From Thereva unica (taxonomy: Eukaryota > Arthropoda > Insecta > Diptera > Therevidae): a DNA stretch of 64,000 nt. The position numbers were made by a program, and so were the translations under genes. Below, one piece after another: positions 28,991 through 40,954 of this stretch (the first letter of the stretch is position 1; every line of letters starts with the position of its first letter). The DNA lies in the NCBI GenBank assembly GCA_949987705.1, contig OX465282.1, positions 9,970,501 to 10,034,500 on the forward strand, read 5' to 3'. Under the pieces are notes generated by a model that did not search any database, was not told where the DNA came from, and worked only from the letters and a program-made list of their open reading frames with translations.

Positions 28991-31895
28991 TGTCGGCGTG
29001 CTACTACCTGTTGGGCAAAAAAGTTTTACTTGTAAAGTGCACATTTAAATTTTTTTCTTTAACTTAGACTTGTTATTTTATGGCACGAAAGAAGTAATCT
29101 GTTATTCAGCCTTATTAAATTTCCAACACTTCAACACTTCCGCCAAGTAGTACATAGTCCATAAATTGCAATGTGGATTAAAAGACTGCTCGACAGTATT
29201 TACCTAAAACCAAATAACAATAATAATAACTGTCGTTGTTAAATTTGTAGTTTGGCCCGGAAACAGCCAGTTAACAAATGTGATCACCTTGAAACAGCCG
29301 CTTATCAGACCATAACTGCAATAAAAATCAACCAAAGGGATAATCGATATCGCCCCACAACGATTCGTACTCTAAGTTATTCAACAAGTGGATACGAAAA
29401 AAGAAGCTTGTCGCTCTCCCGGTGGTCGTTAACAGGTCGGCCGGGTACGTTTCTCTACAAGTTTTGCGAAATAAAGTCCCATATCGATCCTGGGCAAAAG
29501 TGCACATAACGCATGAAGTGGCTCCCAAGGAAATCGGCTTAATAAATCGAGTCCAGAGTTTATTAGAGCGAATAAGGAGTCAATAAACGACGGAGAAGTC
29601 CTTCCCAGGATCATTTGCCGACGGATACGCGACCAGAATCCCTGAATAACTGATTGTTGTTTGCCTTTCGCGGTACATAAAAAAGAGTTCTAAGAAACTT
29701 CCTGCGGAATTAAGCATGACCAAGGACCTGCTTTCTGGTCGATTCTTATGTAAATAGTAAATGCTTAATATTCTGAGATTTGTTGTTGATGTTGTTGTTG
29801 TTGTTGCTGCTGCTGTTATCCCCTTTTCGGGGCGGGCCACTACAGTGAAATATAAGGAAAAGGAAATTACATTTTCCACGGCAAGTTCTACGATTGTTTT
29901 GAAAATAACCAGCAACGAAAAAAAAACTGTTAAAAAAAGGACTCACGTTTTATGGGCGTCATTGTGTGGTAATAAGATTTCTGTTCATTTAGAGGACCTT
30001 CATTGAGAAATGTTGACAACCGGCAAGTTTACAATTTCCCCCCTCGCCGCTGCTGTAAAAAAAAGAGCTGGCGTAGATATCATAATGGAAACACAATTGC
30101 CAAAGGAAATGGAAAAAGGAAAAAAGGGATATTGTGAGATTCATTATCTATAATACAACAAAAGGATACGTATTTCCCTTTACAGTTTATTTAACTAATC
30201 CGACGTAAAAATTCAATTATTAGCCCTTTTGAAACGTCCTTTTTTCCGGGTATTACAAAAAATTGAATCGTTGTTTAAATTTAGTCCGTTGGCATGTGGA
30301 CTTAAGGGTTTGTTATTGAACGGTGACGAACATATTTGGAGTCTTTAGTATTGGTTAAGGAGCGATAGCGGAAAAATATTCATACTTATGTAAAAAATAA
30401 ATTTACCCTGCGATTATTTAAATCAAAAATTAAGAGAAAAATCATAGAAATTTAATGAGCATGTTTTGGATAAAATCTGATCTGTAGAACAGATGAAAAA
30501 AAAAAATTAATAAAACTGTCGAAACCAAGGTTTTCAAGAAAAATCCCCAAAAAGAAAACCTTTTCACGAAAAAAAAACTCAAACGAAAAATTTTTAAGGT
30601 ATAAAATCGAACGTCACTGGCATTTCATAAAAATAGGTTTGTAGGGCAACTCTTCGCGAATAAATAAGGCCTTTAAAAATAACTCTAGAACCCTTGTGGA
30701 CCTGGTTCAGACCTTTTTCGGAAACAGTTTTTTTTTTACTTTTTTACGATTTACGCGAAAGGCTATTATTAATTTTTCACGAAACTTTTATTTTGAGGTA
30801 GGCGCTATAAAAAGCCACAATTTAATCCCTGAAACAATTTTCTATGATAATTACAGTTTCTATAATTAAATACCAAAAATAGCCATATTTCAAGGTTGTT
30901 TTGTTTGGAATAAAGGCTCAAACAGAACCAATCCGTTTCGTCCGCTCCGCACGTTTTTCCTTTGTTCTTTTTGACATTCCGTCCGCTTGATTGTGGCTAC
31001 CGCTCCGTTCGTCTCATGGAAAGTTTATGGAAATGCCAAATTTCCAACTTTTAGACTGCTTAGAATAGCAGGTTATTAATTCAAAAAAGTTCATGGCCTC
31101 AACGAAAGCTTCAAGGTCAAAGTCTCACGCCGTGAACACCCGCAAACAAGCGCGAACACGAGTGTGGATGGTTTTCACGCTTAGCTCGCGCCTTGCTTTC
31201 CGTTACGAGTGGATACGGCGTGAATTCTTGCCGTCTATTCACGGCTCGAGAGTGAATAGAACTTCAGATCTTCAGGCCTGAGCTTACGATAAATGCGATT
31301 TTTGTTAGCATTGAATTGTAGGCATTCTTGAACTTCACGTCATACAGTTGGCGGCCAGTCAGTGTATAGTAATACTTGGCCTCAAGGCGAAAACTTTCAA
31401 GTCACGGCCTGCCGTCGAACTTGGGGGTGCAGGGAAGCTTCGGATAAAAAAAATTTTAAGACAAAAGTTTCATATTTTTCTTCGGAGAATCACAATCCGT
31501 GAGAAAAAATAGGGGTTGCCATTTGAAATATCAGACTTACCCCCACCCCCTGCGAGGGGGTGAGTGGGTGGGGGTGAGTTTCGTGTGCAAACGATTCTAC
31601 CCTCCAACCTGAGCAACTTTTGCTACAAACTTTTTTCACGAAAACCTACCCTTCAGGAAATATCGAACCGTTCCCACACCTTTTCCACACCCTGTATATT
31701 TCAGTCGTGCCATCGGAAATGCCTGTAATATTGGGACTTAATTGAAAAAATCGATTTTTTTTTATTTCATAAATTGTTAGTAAAACTATTCAAGAATATG
31801 TTGCCAAAGTTTCAAATCAAAATTCCGCTTTGTTCGGATGTTATGAGCTCTAAAGTGACCGCCCTCCTTGGTAGACGGTACTATAAACTGAGAAA
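28991..31895. other. Non-coding spacer
   Basis: No gene or recognisable transposon. It contains a TTG/CTG microsatellite (29781-29817), a G/C-rich 40-bp hairpin near 31545-31580 (CCCCCACCCCCTGCGAGGGGG), and short palindromic segments around 31126-31250. Short ORFs lack any protein signature. Confidence 0.55.
29781..29817 (+). repeat. TTG/CTG microsatellite
   Basis: A run of GTT triplets with one GAT interruption, passing into GCT triplets. Confidence 0.85.
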
Positions 31896-32098
31896 TGACT
31901 TTTCCAAAGGCCTTATTTCCATTCAGAACAAATTTCTGATGGAAAATAACGGTTTTTATTTGAAATTTTTTTTATAGAAAAGAAGGCCGTTTCTTTCGTC
32001 CTATTATCGTGAATTGGTTGCTAATTTAGCCCTGCTACTGGCTTTCGTCGAAATTTGCTCTCAAGTAAAAAATGGAAATAAGGCCTTCTAAAAAGTCA
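31896..32098. repeat. Inverted repeat, 27-bp arms
   Basis: GACTTTTCCAAAGGCCTTAT near 31897 and its complement near 32071-32097 (TAAGGCCTTCTAAAAAGTC), with about two mismatches and 150 bp between. It lies just before the Mutator-like gene and could be a small MITE or part of that element's end. Confidence 0.55.
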
Positions 32099-33315
32099 CT
32101 CCTCATTCCTCAACTTTCGAATATTTCGACAAAGTGTTGAGTTTGGTCAGTTTAGCTTCGGCCGTGTTTCAAAATGTCAGCCTATCCGAAAGGTAATCGC
32201 AAGATCAACGAAAGACGTAGTAAGCCGCGTAAGAGATCCTTCCAAGGAAATCGATACACCAGGAGTCAATCAAGTGTTGGTGAAGATGAAAATGCCAGCG
32301 CAAGAAAACTTTCGAATGCTTCAAGTGAAAATGTGGTTGTAAATCCTCTGCATTGTTATATGCTCATCGAATTTTTCACAGTATTCACAGGTTTGTCGGA
32401 CATTCTCATTTGTCGAAATTGCAAACAGAATGTAAAATTTCAAGAAGCGGGAAAACGCGGCCTTGGTTTCAAGCTTATTATCGATTGCAAATGTGGATCC
32501 AGACAAATCAAATCAGGTCCCTTAGTCTATACTGGATTTGAGATAAATCGCAGGATTGTTTTTGTCATGCGGCTATTAGGTGTTGGCCGCCACGGACTGA
32601 ATTTATTTTGCAATTACATGGACATGCTGAAGAAACCTACAATGGAATTTGCACTCACATTCACGCCGCTGCAAAGGAAGTGTATGAGTACTGCTGTAAG
32701 AAAGCCGTAGACGAGGAAAAGAAAGAGAACCAGAAACGTGAGAGGCCTATACTGAATTTGAAAGTATCTGGTGATGGAACTTGGAAAAAACGTGGGTTCA
32801 AATGACTTTTTGGTGTGTTGGTAATCGATCTGGTTGTACGAAGTAGTTACTGCCAATCATGCGTATTTTGGAAGAACAAATCTAAAAATTCAGCAGAATA
32901 TATCGCCAGGAACCATGGAATCTGTGAAAATTATGTTCTGGAGATCGGAGGAATTGTATGGTGTAAAATACGGCAATTACATCGGTGATGGGGATTCGAA
33001 AACGTTTACAGCTGTTTCTAATTTAAATCCGTACAGAGTAGGGATGTTACGAATGTTCGCATTCGCATTCGTTTATGCGAATGATTCGCATCATTTTAAA
33101 CATTCGCGAATCGCGAATGCGAATGAAGACCAAGCAGGCGAATCACTTTTTTCAAAATCTTCCAACACATATGGCTTTAGTTTAATATAAGCCTAAAGCT
33201 ACACATTTGTAATTACATTAGTATAGTGCAGTGGTCGGCAGACCATCGATCGCGATCGACCGGTCGATCTTTAAGGTTTTCTTGGTCGATCGGGAAAACT
33301 TTTCTATAACATACT

Positions 33316-33573
33316 AGCTGGAACCCGGTGCGCCTCGCTGCACCCATCAATGTGCTTGGACGGTGGTCATTCAGCCCTTCCCGCACCAATGTCCGTTGTA
33401 AAATATATATGCTGACCATTTTCGAGATGACCTTCCAAATGAACCACAGTTGGATATCTTTTATGAATGGCAAATTTGATTTTTCTACTTGCAAATAGAT
33501 TACAGGTCAAAACTATTTGCCGGTAGAAAAATCTGCTGGGTTGAGAAAATAATAAGAAGTATAATTGAGACAA
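33316..33573 (-). pseudogene. Helitron-like fragment (tentative)
   Basis: Minus-strand residues KFAIHKRYPTVVHLEGHLEN resemble the segment before the helicase of Helitron Rep/Hel proteins. The adjoining TACTAGCTGGAACCCGGTGCG motif is of a type seen at ends of dispersed arthropod repeats. Neither helicase nor Rep motifs are present, so this is only a scrap. Confidence 0.4.
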
Positions 33574-33636
33574 AATCCATATTTGAAAAAATTCCCATTA
33601 GGTTTGAATTAAAAATTAAGTGATATATCCTGGGTT

Positions 33637-33966
33637 ATGGACTTGGCATTGCTTACAGACATTACTGCAAAATTAAATGAATTGAATTTAGAATTACAAG
33701 GTAAAAATAAGACAATAATGCAGTTGTTTTTGTCAAAAACTAAAATTATGGAAATCAAATCTAACCCAAAACATTTTCCGAATTTGCTAATGAAAATAGC
33801 TAAAAGTTCATCGAATTATTCTTACGAAATACATGTAGAAATTTTGACAAATTTCATCAAAGAGTTCGAGATTCGTTTTTCAGATTTCAATGAAATTGAG
33901 CTAATAGTAAAGTTTGTTATGTACCCCTTTATTGATACTAATTTAGAAGCAACTTCAGAAAAATAA
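33637..33966 (+). pseudogene. hAT transposase remnant (GTF2IRD2/ZBED5-like)
   Basis: 109 residues starting MDLALLTDITAKLNELNLEL, a signature of one branch of hAT transposases, followed by a degraded stretch ending FSDFNEIELIVKFV. About one fifth of a normal hAT protein remains. It has neither BED finger nor dimerisation domain and is probably non-functional. It lies inside the 834-bp hAT. Confidence 0.65.
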
Positions 33967-34225
33967 ATTGTTGAAAAATGTGGCTTTAAAAAGGTGGTCG
34001 ATTTTAAGACTAACTAATTTAATCTGAGGTGATCTTACTACGGAAAAGTTTGCCGACCACTGGTATAGTGTATATAAATGTGAACTCTGTCGCCGATTGT
34101 TTGTGATTTCTTGGTTAGTTTGGCTTGTTTTGTTTTGGTTGGCAGTCAGTTGTAACTAATCATTTCGTAAATAAATAAATAGTTTGTGTATTTAGTATTG
34201 TTTTAGCTAATTGACAGTTTTTCTC

Positions 34226-36049
34226 ATGGCACCGGGAAAGAAAAGTGAAATATGGCGATCTTTTACGCCTATAGTTCGAGGCCAATGCAACGTTTGTGGG
34301 AAATGTTATTCCACAATTGGGCGCACAACCTCGGCTTTGCGAACACATTTAAAATCCGTTCATTCTAAAGAATATGAAATGTTGATTCTAACTGAAGAGG
34401 AGGCCCAGGCTACCAAATTGGATAAATCACAAGAAACTCCACTAAAAGAGGTAACCAAGCAATTAGAAGAAACTCTAATGAAAAAGAAGCAGTGGGACAA
34501 CAAACATCCAATATCTCAAAAAATAGACTGCCGAATAAGCGAAATGATAGCATTACAACACTTGCCATTTAACTTTGTTGAAGGCGTAGGTTTTCGAAGA
34601 TTGATGCAGTTAGTCGCACCTCAATATACTCTGAAAGGTCGTAATTTTTTTACTGAGCATACCTGTCAATTTTTGTACGGCAAAGTCGCTGAAAAAATCA
34701 AAATTCTGTTAGCAGATTTCAAATATATGTCGTTCACGACTGATATATGGTCAGAGCCAAGTGCGAATGTATCACTTCTCAGCCTAACCTGCCACGGCAT
34801 AACGGCCCACTTCAACCGCTTAAACGTTGTTTTAAAGTGCGAGGAATTCGAAGGGAGACAAGCAAATTTGAATCAATGCTGGAGGAATGGAATATAACGA
34901 AGGAACAAGTACACTGCATGGTGAGAGATGAAGGCTCAAATATGAAGCGAGCTATGTCATTGGCCGGGTTTAAAGATGTAGACTGTACTGCTCATAAGTT
35001 ACAGACAAATATTAAGAATGGATTGAACTCTCAAGAGTTTCTGGTGAATATGATTCAGAAATGTAAAAAGATCTCCACTCATTTTAATCATTCGACTATC
35101 GCCTAAGGTCCATTAGCCAAAATCCAACAGCGACTGAACCCAGATCAATTTCCACTAACTGTTATTGGAGACTGTACAACAAGATGGAATAGCACGTTTC
35201 ATTTATTCGAAAGGTGTTTAAAACTAGAAGATGCTTTGTGCTTGTATGCTAACAGCAATAAAATCTCCAACATGTCAGCCGAAGAATGGAAGGCTATGGA
35301 GTATTGCTTAACAGTGAAGAAGCTACACGCAACTTGAGCAGCTCACACGCTTTGATTTCGTCCGTGATTCCGATTATTTACACATTAAGAAAAACTCTTG
35401 ATGAGATAAAAGTACCTACTGAGGGCGACGCCGTAGATAATATTATAATCAGCTTCATTCAAGTTATTAAGAGCGAAATAAATAAAACCTGAAAAATGAT
35501 TCTTTGTTCACAATCTCGACATTCCTGGACCCACGCTACAAGTATAAATTTTTTAGTGACATTGTGAAAGATAAAGTCAACACTGATATTGTTGGATTGG
35601 CTCTAAGTCTGTCTAACCGGGTTGGTGATAATGATCGGCGTCGTTTAGCTTCACGCTCTAAAAGGTTGAAGAATTTAGCAAGCAGTATTGGTGGCCCTTC
35701 AACCAGTGCTAAAACTCTTATAAGCAATCTTGCAGGAATCCTAGATTCCTCAAGCGAAAGCGAAGGCTCCGATGCAGAATCTGGATCCACTGTAACCTGT
35801 GAAATTAAAGCTCAATTAAAGGCCTACCTTAAAGAAAAGCGATCCTCTCTGAATGAAAATCCTTTGGACTGGTGGAAAACAAAATTAAAATACGACAAAT
35901 TAACAGATCTGGCTCGCAAATATCTTAGCGCTCCACCTGCCAGCGTTCCGAGTGAGCAATTGTTCAGTGCAGCTGGCCTTATATATGAGCTCCTAAGGAA
36001 TCGCCTCATGGGTGAAAAAGCGGCAAAATTGCTTTTTTTGAAATCTTAA
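34226..36049 (+). pseudogene. BED-finger hAT transposase, frameshifted
   Basis: From Met at 34226 (MAPGKKSEIWRSF). A BED zinc finger (CNVCGKCY...HLKSVH), then the RNase H-like core (FTTDIWSEPSANVSLLSL; VRDEGSNMKRAM near 34920; DCTAHKLQ) and the C-terminal dimerisation domain (WWKTKLKYDKLTDLARKYLS, PSEQLFSAAG). The pieces lie in different frames: breaks near 34800-34890, a stop at 35104-35106, another near 35311, and a break before 35504. Tryptophan-rich RWNST (35190) is also present. It resembles ZBED4-like transposases and was the gene of the 3.2-kb hAT, now inactive. Confidence 0.85.
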
Positions 36050-37099
36050 ACTTTGATTCTTAAATTTTTATTTTTTTCATACCCTATTATTATATTATAT
36101 TTTTTCATATCCTATTATAGGTAATAAAAATACTGACTTAATTTAATTAAAGTTTTTTAATGCTATTCCTAAACATTCGCATTCGCACATTCGCATTCCG
36201 AATATTCGCATTCGCGAATATGAAAAATGTGACATTCGTAACATCCCTAGTATAGAGATGAACTGACTGTTATCAAGAGTGAATGTATAGGCCACGTTCA
36301 GAAAAGGATGGGATCTCGCCTCCCGAACATTAGGAAGGATAAAAAATTGAGCGGAAAAGGAAAATTAACAGAGGCTTTGGTGGAAAAGCTCAGCACGAAT
36401 TACGGCTTAGCGATTCGAGGAAATGTAAATAGTATCGAAGAAATGAAGAAGGCTATAATGGCAACTTTTCAGCACATGATATCAACAGACGACAATCCAC
36501 AACACGAACACTGTCCAGAGGGACATGACAGCTGGTGCAAGTGGCAGTGGAAGGAAGCCTGAAGCGCACCCTGCTCCTTTACACCCCGATGTTCAGAAAG
36601 AAATTCTTCCGATATATAAAGATTTATCGAAAGATGATTTACTGACGAGATGTTTAGGCGGTCATCGCAGAATGCCAATGACAGTTTCAATTCGACCATT
36701 TGGCGATTGGCTCCAAAACACCTACATTCTGCCCTAAAAGTAGTCGAAGTTGCAGCATTCTTGGCTACTGCGTTATTCAATGAAGGAAATTCAGCCCTTT
36801 TAATGGTTATGAACGGACTGCAACTTGTAGTTGGCTCGAAGAGCTTCAATTTTGCTCAGGAAATGGATGAACAGCGCGTGCAAAGACAAAATAGACGCAG
36901 CAGGTTAGAAACCAAGGAAGCTCGGCAAGCTCGTTGTAACGGTCAGTTTTGCACGAAATCTCTAAATAATTACTTGACTCAAAATCACTGTCGGGAATGA
37001 AATTTAGAAGTTGTTCGGAACCAAAAAGTAGGCGGCGAAAAGAAAAACAAAAAAAAGAGGAAAGAAAAATTTGGTAGTCAGTAAGTTGGGAGAGTTTTA

Positions 37100-37786
37100 G
37101 AGCCCCGCACACTACAGACTTTCCATCGGCCGATAGTTTAGTCGGGCTCTTAATCAGTATTAACATGTATGTATGTAAGTGCGCATATTACAACGATTCA
37201 GAATCGGCCGATAAATAAGTTTGATGGGCTACCCGATTGCCTTCAAACTATAATGTCGGCAAACTATCGGCCAACTCCTTAATCAGTATGGAGCTCTTCC
37301 ACGCGCGCACATTAGCCGATTGTTTAGTCGGCTAATTCGGCCGATAGTTCAGTTCGCTTCATATTTTGCGTTGGATGGTTGTGGTTATTTTCATGATGGC
37401 ATCGCTACTTGTCGAAACGTCTGTAATTAATTTAATAGAGGAAGCTGAAAAAGGACCCGCGTTGTTTAAAAAAAACTTAAAGGAGTATTCTGATGTGAAT
37501 CGGAAAAAAATTATGGGAGGAAGTCTGTGAAGCAGTTGTGCCTGATTGGAATCAGCTTAGTGCTGAGGATAAAACAAAACAAGCTACGTATCTAGACATG
37601 TTTATTTTTATTTAGTTAGCTACTAGCTAGCTAACTTGCAAATCCTTCGAGAACAGTCGGCCGACAGTCGGTCTAGTCTGCGCACTCACCACCAGCCCGA
37701 CGGTTTAGTTGGTCCAGTATGCGCGCTTACAAGTCCAACCCGACCAAACTATCGGCCGATGGAAAGTCTGTAGTGTGCGGGGGTTC
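37100..37786. mobile_element. 687-bp Harbinger-type element with MADF remnant
   Basis: Inverted ends of about 40 bp (GAGCCCCGCACACTACAGAC...; right end ...GTGCGGGGGTTC) and a 3-bp TTA duplication (37097-37099, 37787-37789), as in PIF/Harbinger. Part of the TIR sequence (ATCGGCCGAT-type) recurs internally. At 37436-37590 the plus strand reads IEEAEKGPALFKKNLKEYSD and then WNQLSAEDKTKQ across a frameshift. This is part of a MADF domain, the DNA-binding domain of Harbinger partner proteins. No transposase is left. Confidence 0.82.
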
Positions 37787-37904
37787 TTAGTCGGTCAGTT
37801 TTCGAAGGTTTTTTCAGACAGTTTTCGAAAGTTTTTTGAAGTAAAACTTCTTTAGGGACGTTTGCTCAAAAAAATTTACATGAGAGTGAATCAATTTCAT
37901 TCAT

Positions 37905-38218
37905 CCCAGTAGGAAATAGTGCAAGCGCTTATGGGGTAATCAGAGAATTCATGCATGAAAAATCAAATAAAGTAAGTTCTTCTATTTGTAATAACTAAGA
38001 AGCGAATAGGTAATAACTACACTTTAGTCGGGCGAGAATGAAACATGTCAGAACGTGCTGAAGGTACCTTTTACAAATGTAATGTCTGGTAAGTGTACTT
38101 ACCACCCTAGGACATCTACGTGTAAAAGTAATCGATTCTGTAATTGGTAATGTAACCTATTGACATTACAAATCGACACTACTCAATCGATTCGGTAATG
38201 CTTACATTTCCTACTGGG
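37905..38218. mobile_element. 314-bp MITE
   Basis: Inverted ends CCCAGTAGGAAAT / ATTTCCTACTGGG with AT on both outer sides. It is non-coding. The superfamily is unclear because the duplication is too short to be diagnostic. Confidence 0.65.
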
Positions 38219-38843
38219 ATGTAACGCTCTCACACATGAAAAATCGTCAGAACTTTCGTATAACGATGGGAAAAGGGGCGGACGGGGTACAAGAGACGAT
38301 TACACTCGGGGCTGTGTGTGCAACAGTTAAAATACACTCTGCCTTACTGCATAGATTTTCTGACATGTTAGCTACGTTGTCGCCCGGACTTTGCTTTATC
38401 TCATTATAGGAATACAAATTCACCATTCTGTAGAGGTGAATTATTTGAGATTTTTCTTGTGGTTTGGTCACTGGTGGTTTGGCTTATGCCGCGGACACTT
38501 TGGAGTTGACTGACATGTTGGAAGCGGCATATACGAGAAGAATTTTCGGCGGTGGTTTGGGTGCTTAGAACACCAAAAGGGAGTGGTGAATTAAATGTGT
38601 GAGGTGCTGTTGTTTAAAATTGGCACCCACTTCCCCTTTGGTGAGATGTGCTGGACCTTTCCCCTTTTTAAATTACAATTTTTTTAACTTGCACAAATCG
38701 ACGAATCGTTTATGTCAAAACATTACACTGTTGTGAAAACCGTTCCTGATATGTTTTTTGGGTCGTTGATTACGAAAATCAGGGTCCCACAGTCTCAAAA
38801 TAGGGATGTCACCTTTAAATATGCTTAAAAATTCCCCTTTTAA
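38219..38843. other. Spacer, no gene seen
   Basis: Mixed-composition sequence between two MITEs, with no protein signature or terminal repeats. Confidence 0.5.
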
Positions 38844-39558
38844 GGGGTTACATGGGTTTACTCGGGGAAAAAAGGTCTATTTTCAACAATTTTTTTTTTT
38901 ATATAAAAAAGGACATATTTTATTCAAACTTTTTACTGTCTTAAAAATATGTATATGTTTGAAAAAGATTTTCTGAAAATTTCAAAACAAAATATTAAAA
39001 ACTCCGCTATTGTGACGTCATTTCCGGTGACCCCTCGGAAAAAATGTGCGTTCGCGTTGACAGTACAAGTCATGACAGGATCATCAGAATTGAAAAAAAA
39101 AATCCTGTTTTAGTTAAGACCATAAACTAGAATCTGAACGAAGGAAAAACAAAAAAAGTGAAAATTGGATTTTAGGCAGACCTTTTTACAAAAAAATGCA
39201 AATTTTGGTAAAATTTTCTCAACATTTCCTTTTTTTTAAATAGTTGTGATTGAAAAAAAAAAATCCTTCGTTCAAGTCCTCGTGAATTGTATCTCGAAGA
39301 CCTGTGTAAAATTTCATCACGATCGGTTGAGTAGTTTTCGAGAACTTTTGACAACCGACTTTGAAAACACAGTTTCGAGAAAAACGCGTTTAAAGTTTTG
39401 AGTAGCAGTGGGCTGAGCCTTGAGCGCGCAACTTCCCAAGGCTGTATCTCCGAAACTTTTATTCGGATCGACTTGAAATTTTAGGATAATATTCTCGAGA
39501 TGTTTTAGATATTAATAAGACAATAAAAAAAAATCGATTTTTTGACCCATGTAACCCC
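38844..39558. mobile_element. 715-bp MITE flanked by TTAA
   Basis: Inverted ends GGGGTTACATGGGT / ACCCATGTAACCCC, each bordered by TTAA (38840-38843 and 39559-39562). TTAA is the target duplication of piggyBac and a few other superfamilies. The interior is AT-rich with no transposase. Confidence 0.75.
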
Positions 39559-39562
39559 TTAA

Positions 39563-40114
39563 GTGTTTTCGCGATAATTTTAATTATAATCAAAAACAAT
39601 CTAATATGTAAAATACATTTTTTGCAACATTTATATTCAAAAGTGGTTGATTTATAACAAAGCAAATTTTATGATAAGGGATAATAGTAAAGGGCTGAAA
39701 CTATCCCTACATCGACTGAAAAGGTTTGTAAAAAATGTTTTTTCATCTTTATGCTTCGAATTCGGTTTAATCAGCCAAAATAAATTATTTTCAACTACGC
39801 CTAGAAAGAAGAATTTGAAAAAAGGTTGATTGCTTATCTTTTTGCTCCCTTTAAAAATAATTGGCTCCCTAAAAGATTGTATGGGACGAAGTAATCAGGT
39901 AATTGGCTAGGTGGCCATAAAGGGTGCTAATACCATACTCAAGTAGACTGGCTCCCGTTCGTGAAGGTAAAGCGGCTCGCGTAGGTAAAACTTCATTGTA
40001 CATATGTGGTTGGCGGACTACTTGGTAAAACAATACCTGGGTTTGGAATAGTCTATGCTGATGCGGTTGCAATTATTAATGATCATGAATGTAGCGGGAG
40101 CGGAGCATGCATAC
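39563..40114. other. AT-rich spacer, no gene seen
   Basis: No recognisable coding or repeat structure. Confidence 0.5.
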
Positions 40115-40427
40115 AGCTGGTGACATATCCAAGCGTACATGCGTTCAATTCGTTGATAAATAATATAGAAGTGTGTGTATTCAAATGCGGCCTGACGGAA
40201 TGTTCCATGAATGGAATGCATGCCACGCAAAGGTCGGACTACTTTTAACTTTTTCTGCAATGCCGCATTCGAAATAGCACACACAAGTATGCACAACAAA
40301 CACATGCACCTTGCATGCACTCGTTACTTAGATTTCCGGGCTATGTTTGAAAGCCGGGACGGAAAAAACCATGCAATTTTATGAACCTCTGAATGCAATG
40401 CATGTACGCTTGCATATGTCACCAGCT
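40115..40427. repeat. Inverted repeat with 35-bp arms
   Basis: AGCTGGTGACATATCCAAGC (40115) is matched by its complement GCTTGCATATGTCACCAGCT (to 40427), the arms differing at a few positions. The sequence also holds multiple GCATGC/TGCATG motifs. It is probably a small MITE whose exact ends I cannot fix. Confidence 0.6.
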
Positions 40428-40699
40428 TACTTCCATGAGGCGAATGTTGTAGTATCCATGCGGTAGTATCCATGCCTGTGGCGGAAGCGTGCATACCCGT
40501 GTAGGATGCGCACTTATATGCTATACGTACTAGGTGCACCGCGTGTATGCTTTTAAGAAAATTAGCCAATAAAAATTATTTTTACTCGGTTACTTTTAGG
40601 TTTTAATGTAAATAGGAATTCATAAATATTGATATTTTCAAATAGAATTTGTATCAAGTCCGTCAGTAGATTCGTCACTATTCTTCCTGAATCTGTCGT

Positions 40700-40830
40700 T
40701 CGCCTGAATTTTCTCAAGCGTACTATAGATCCGACAGACTTTCCACTATATCTATTGCATATTACTAGCCGTTGGGCACAATAGTTTTACTTCTAAAGTG
40801 TGGTCTTAAGCACACTCATATTTTTTTGTC
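40700..40830 (+). repeat. Dispersed repeat, uninterrupted copy
   Basis: CAAGCGTACTATAGATCCG... followed by GTTGGGCACAATAGTTTTAC. The first part matches 28007-28060 and the second 29010-29040. Between them the other locus carries the RTE-like fragment. This copy is thus a paralogous empty site. Confidence 0.72.
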
Positions 40831-40954
40831 AGTCAGAGTTTAGTCAGAGTTTTGTGAGTCAGTTTTTGGGAAGGCAGAAAGAAAATTTTCTTCGCTCGGA
40901 AAGAATTGGTACAAAAAAAATTGTTGTCCGGGCTTCTGGCTGAGGCGCGCCATT

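Larger units (their letters stand above)
33229..34062 (+). mobile_element. 834-bp internally deleted hAT nested in the larger hAT
   Basis: Ends CAGTGGTCGGCA / TGCCGACCACTG (with one extra T near the right end), and a perfect 8-bp duplication GTATAGTG at 33221-33228 and 34063-34070. It retains a short transposase remnant and holds a Helitron-like fragment near its left end. It is younger than the hAT around it. Confidence 0.9.
33039..36249 (+). mobile_element. hAT transposon inserted in the Mutator-like gene
   Basis: 3211 bp with 18-bp inverted ends TAGGGATGTTACGAATGT / ACATTCGTAACATCCCTA. The flanking octamers GTACAGAG (33031-33038) and GTATAGAG (36250-36257) differ at one base, the 8-bp duplication typical of hAT. 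Next to each end are several GCATTCGC-type subterminal repeats, probable transposase-binding sites. It carries a broken BED/hAT transposase gene and a smaller hAT insertion. Confidence 0.9.
32174..37000 (+). pseudogene. Mutator-like (Phantom-type) transposase, interrupted by a hAT
   Basis: Segments in several frames match the eukaryotic Mutator-like transposase family. 32174-32640 begins MSAYPKGNRKINERRSKPRKR and holds a CRNC...CKCGS zinc region. 32640-32800 has KVSGDGTWKKRGF. 32910-33030 has GVKYGNYIGDGDSKTF. After the insert, 36258-36560 encodes CIGHVQKRMGSRLPN and NPQHEHCPEGHDSWC, and 36650-37000 encodes SQNANDSFNSTIWRLAPKHL. The DG, DGDS and N-S-F-N-S-T-W blocks are family hallmarks. A 3.2-kb hAT splits it at 33038, and at least four frameshifts or stops disable it. 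It is an old relic. The C-terminal YGAGIAD-type end seen at 41 kb is not found here. Confidence 0.82.

Noticed and set aside
31093..31281. 62-codon ORF in a GC-richer patch
   Set aside because: No protein features; several short inverted repeats in the region suggest non-coding sequence.
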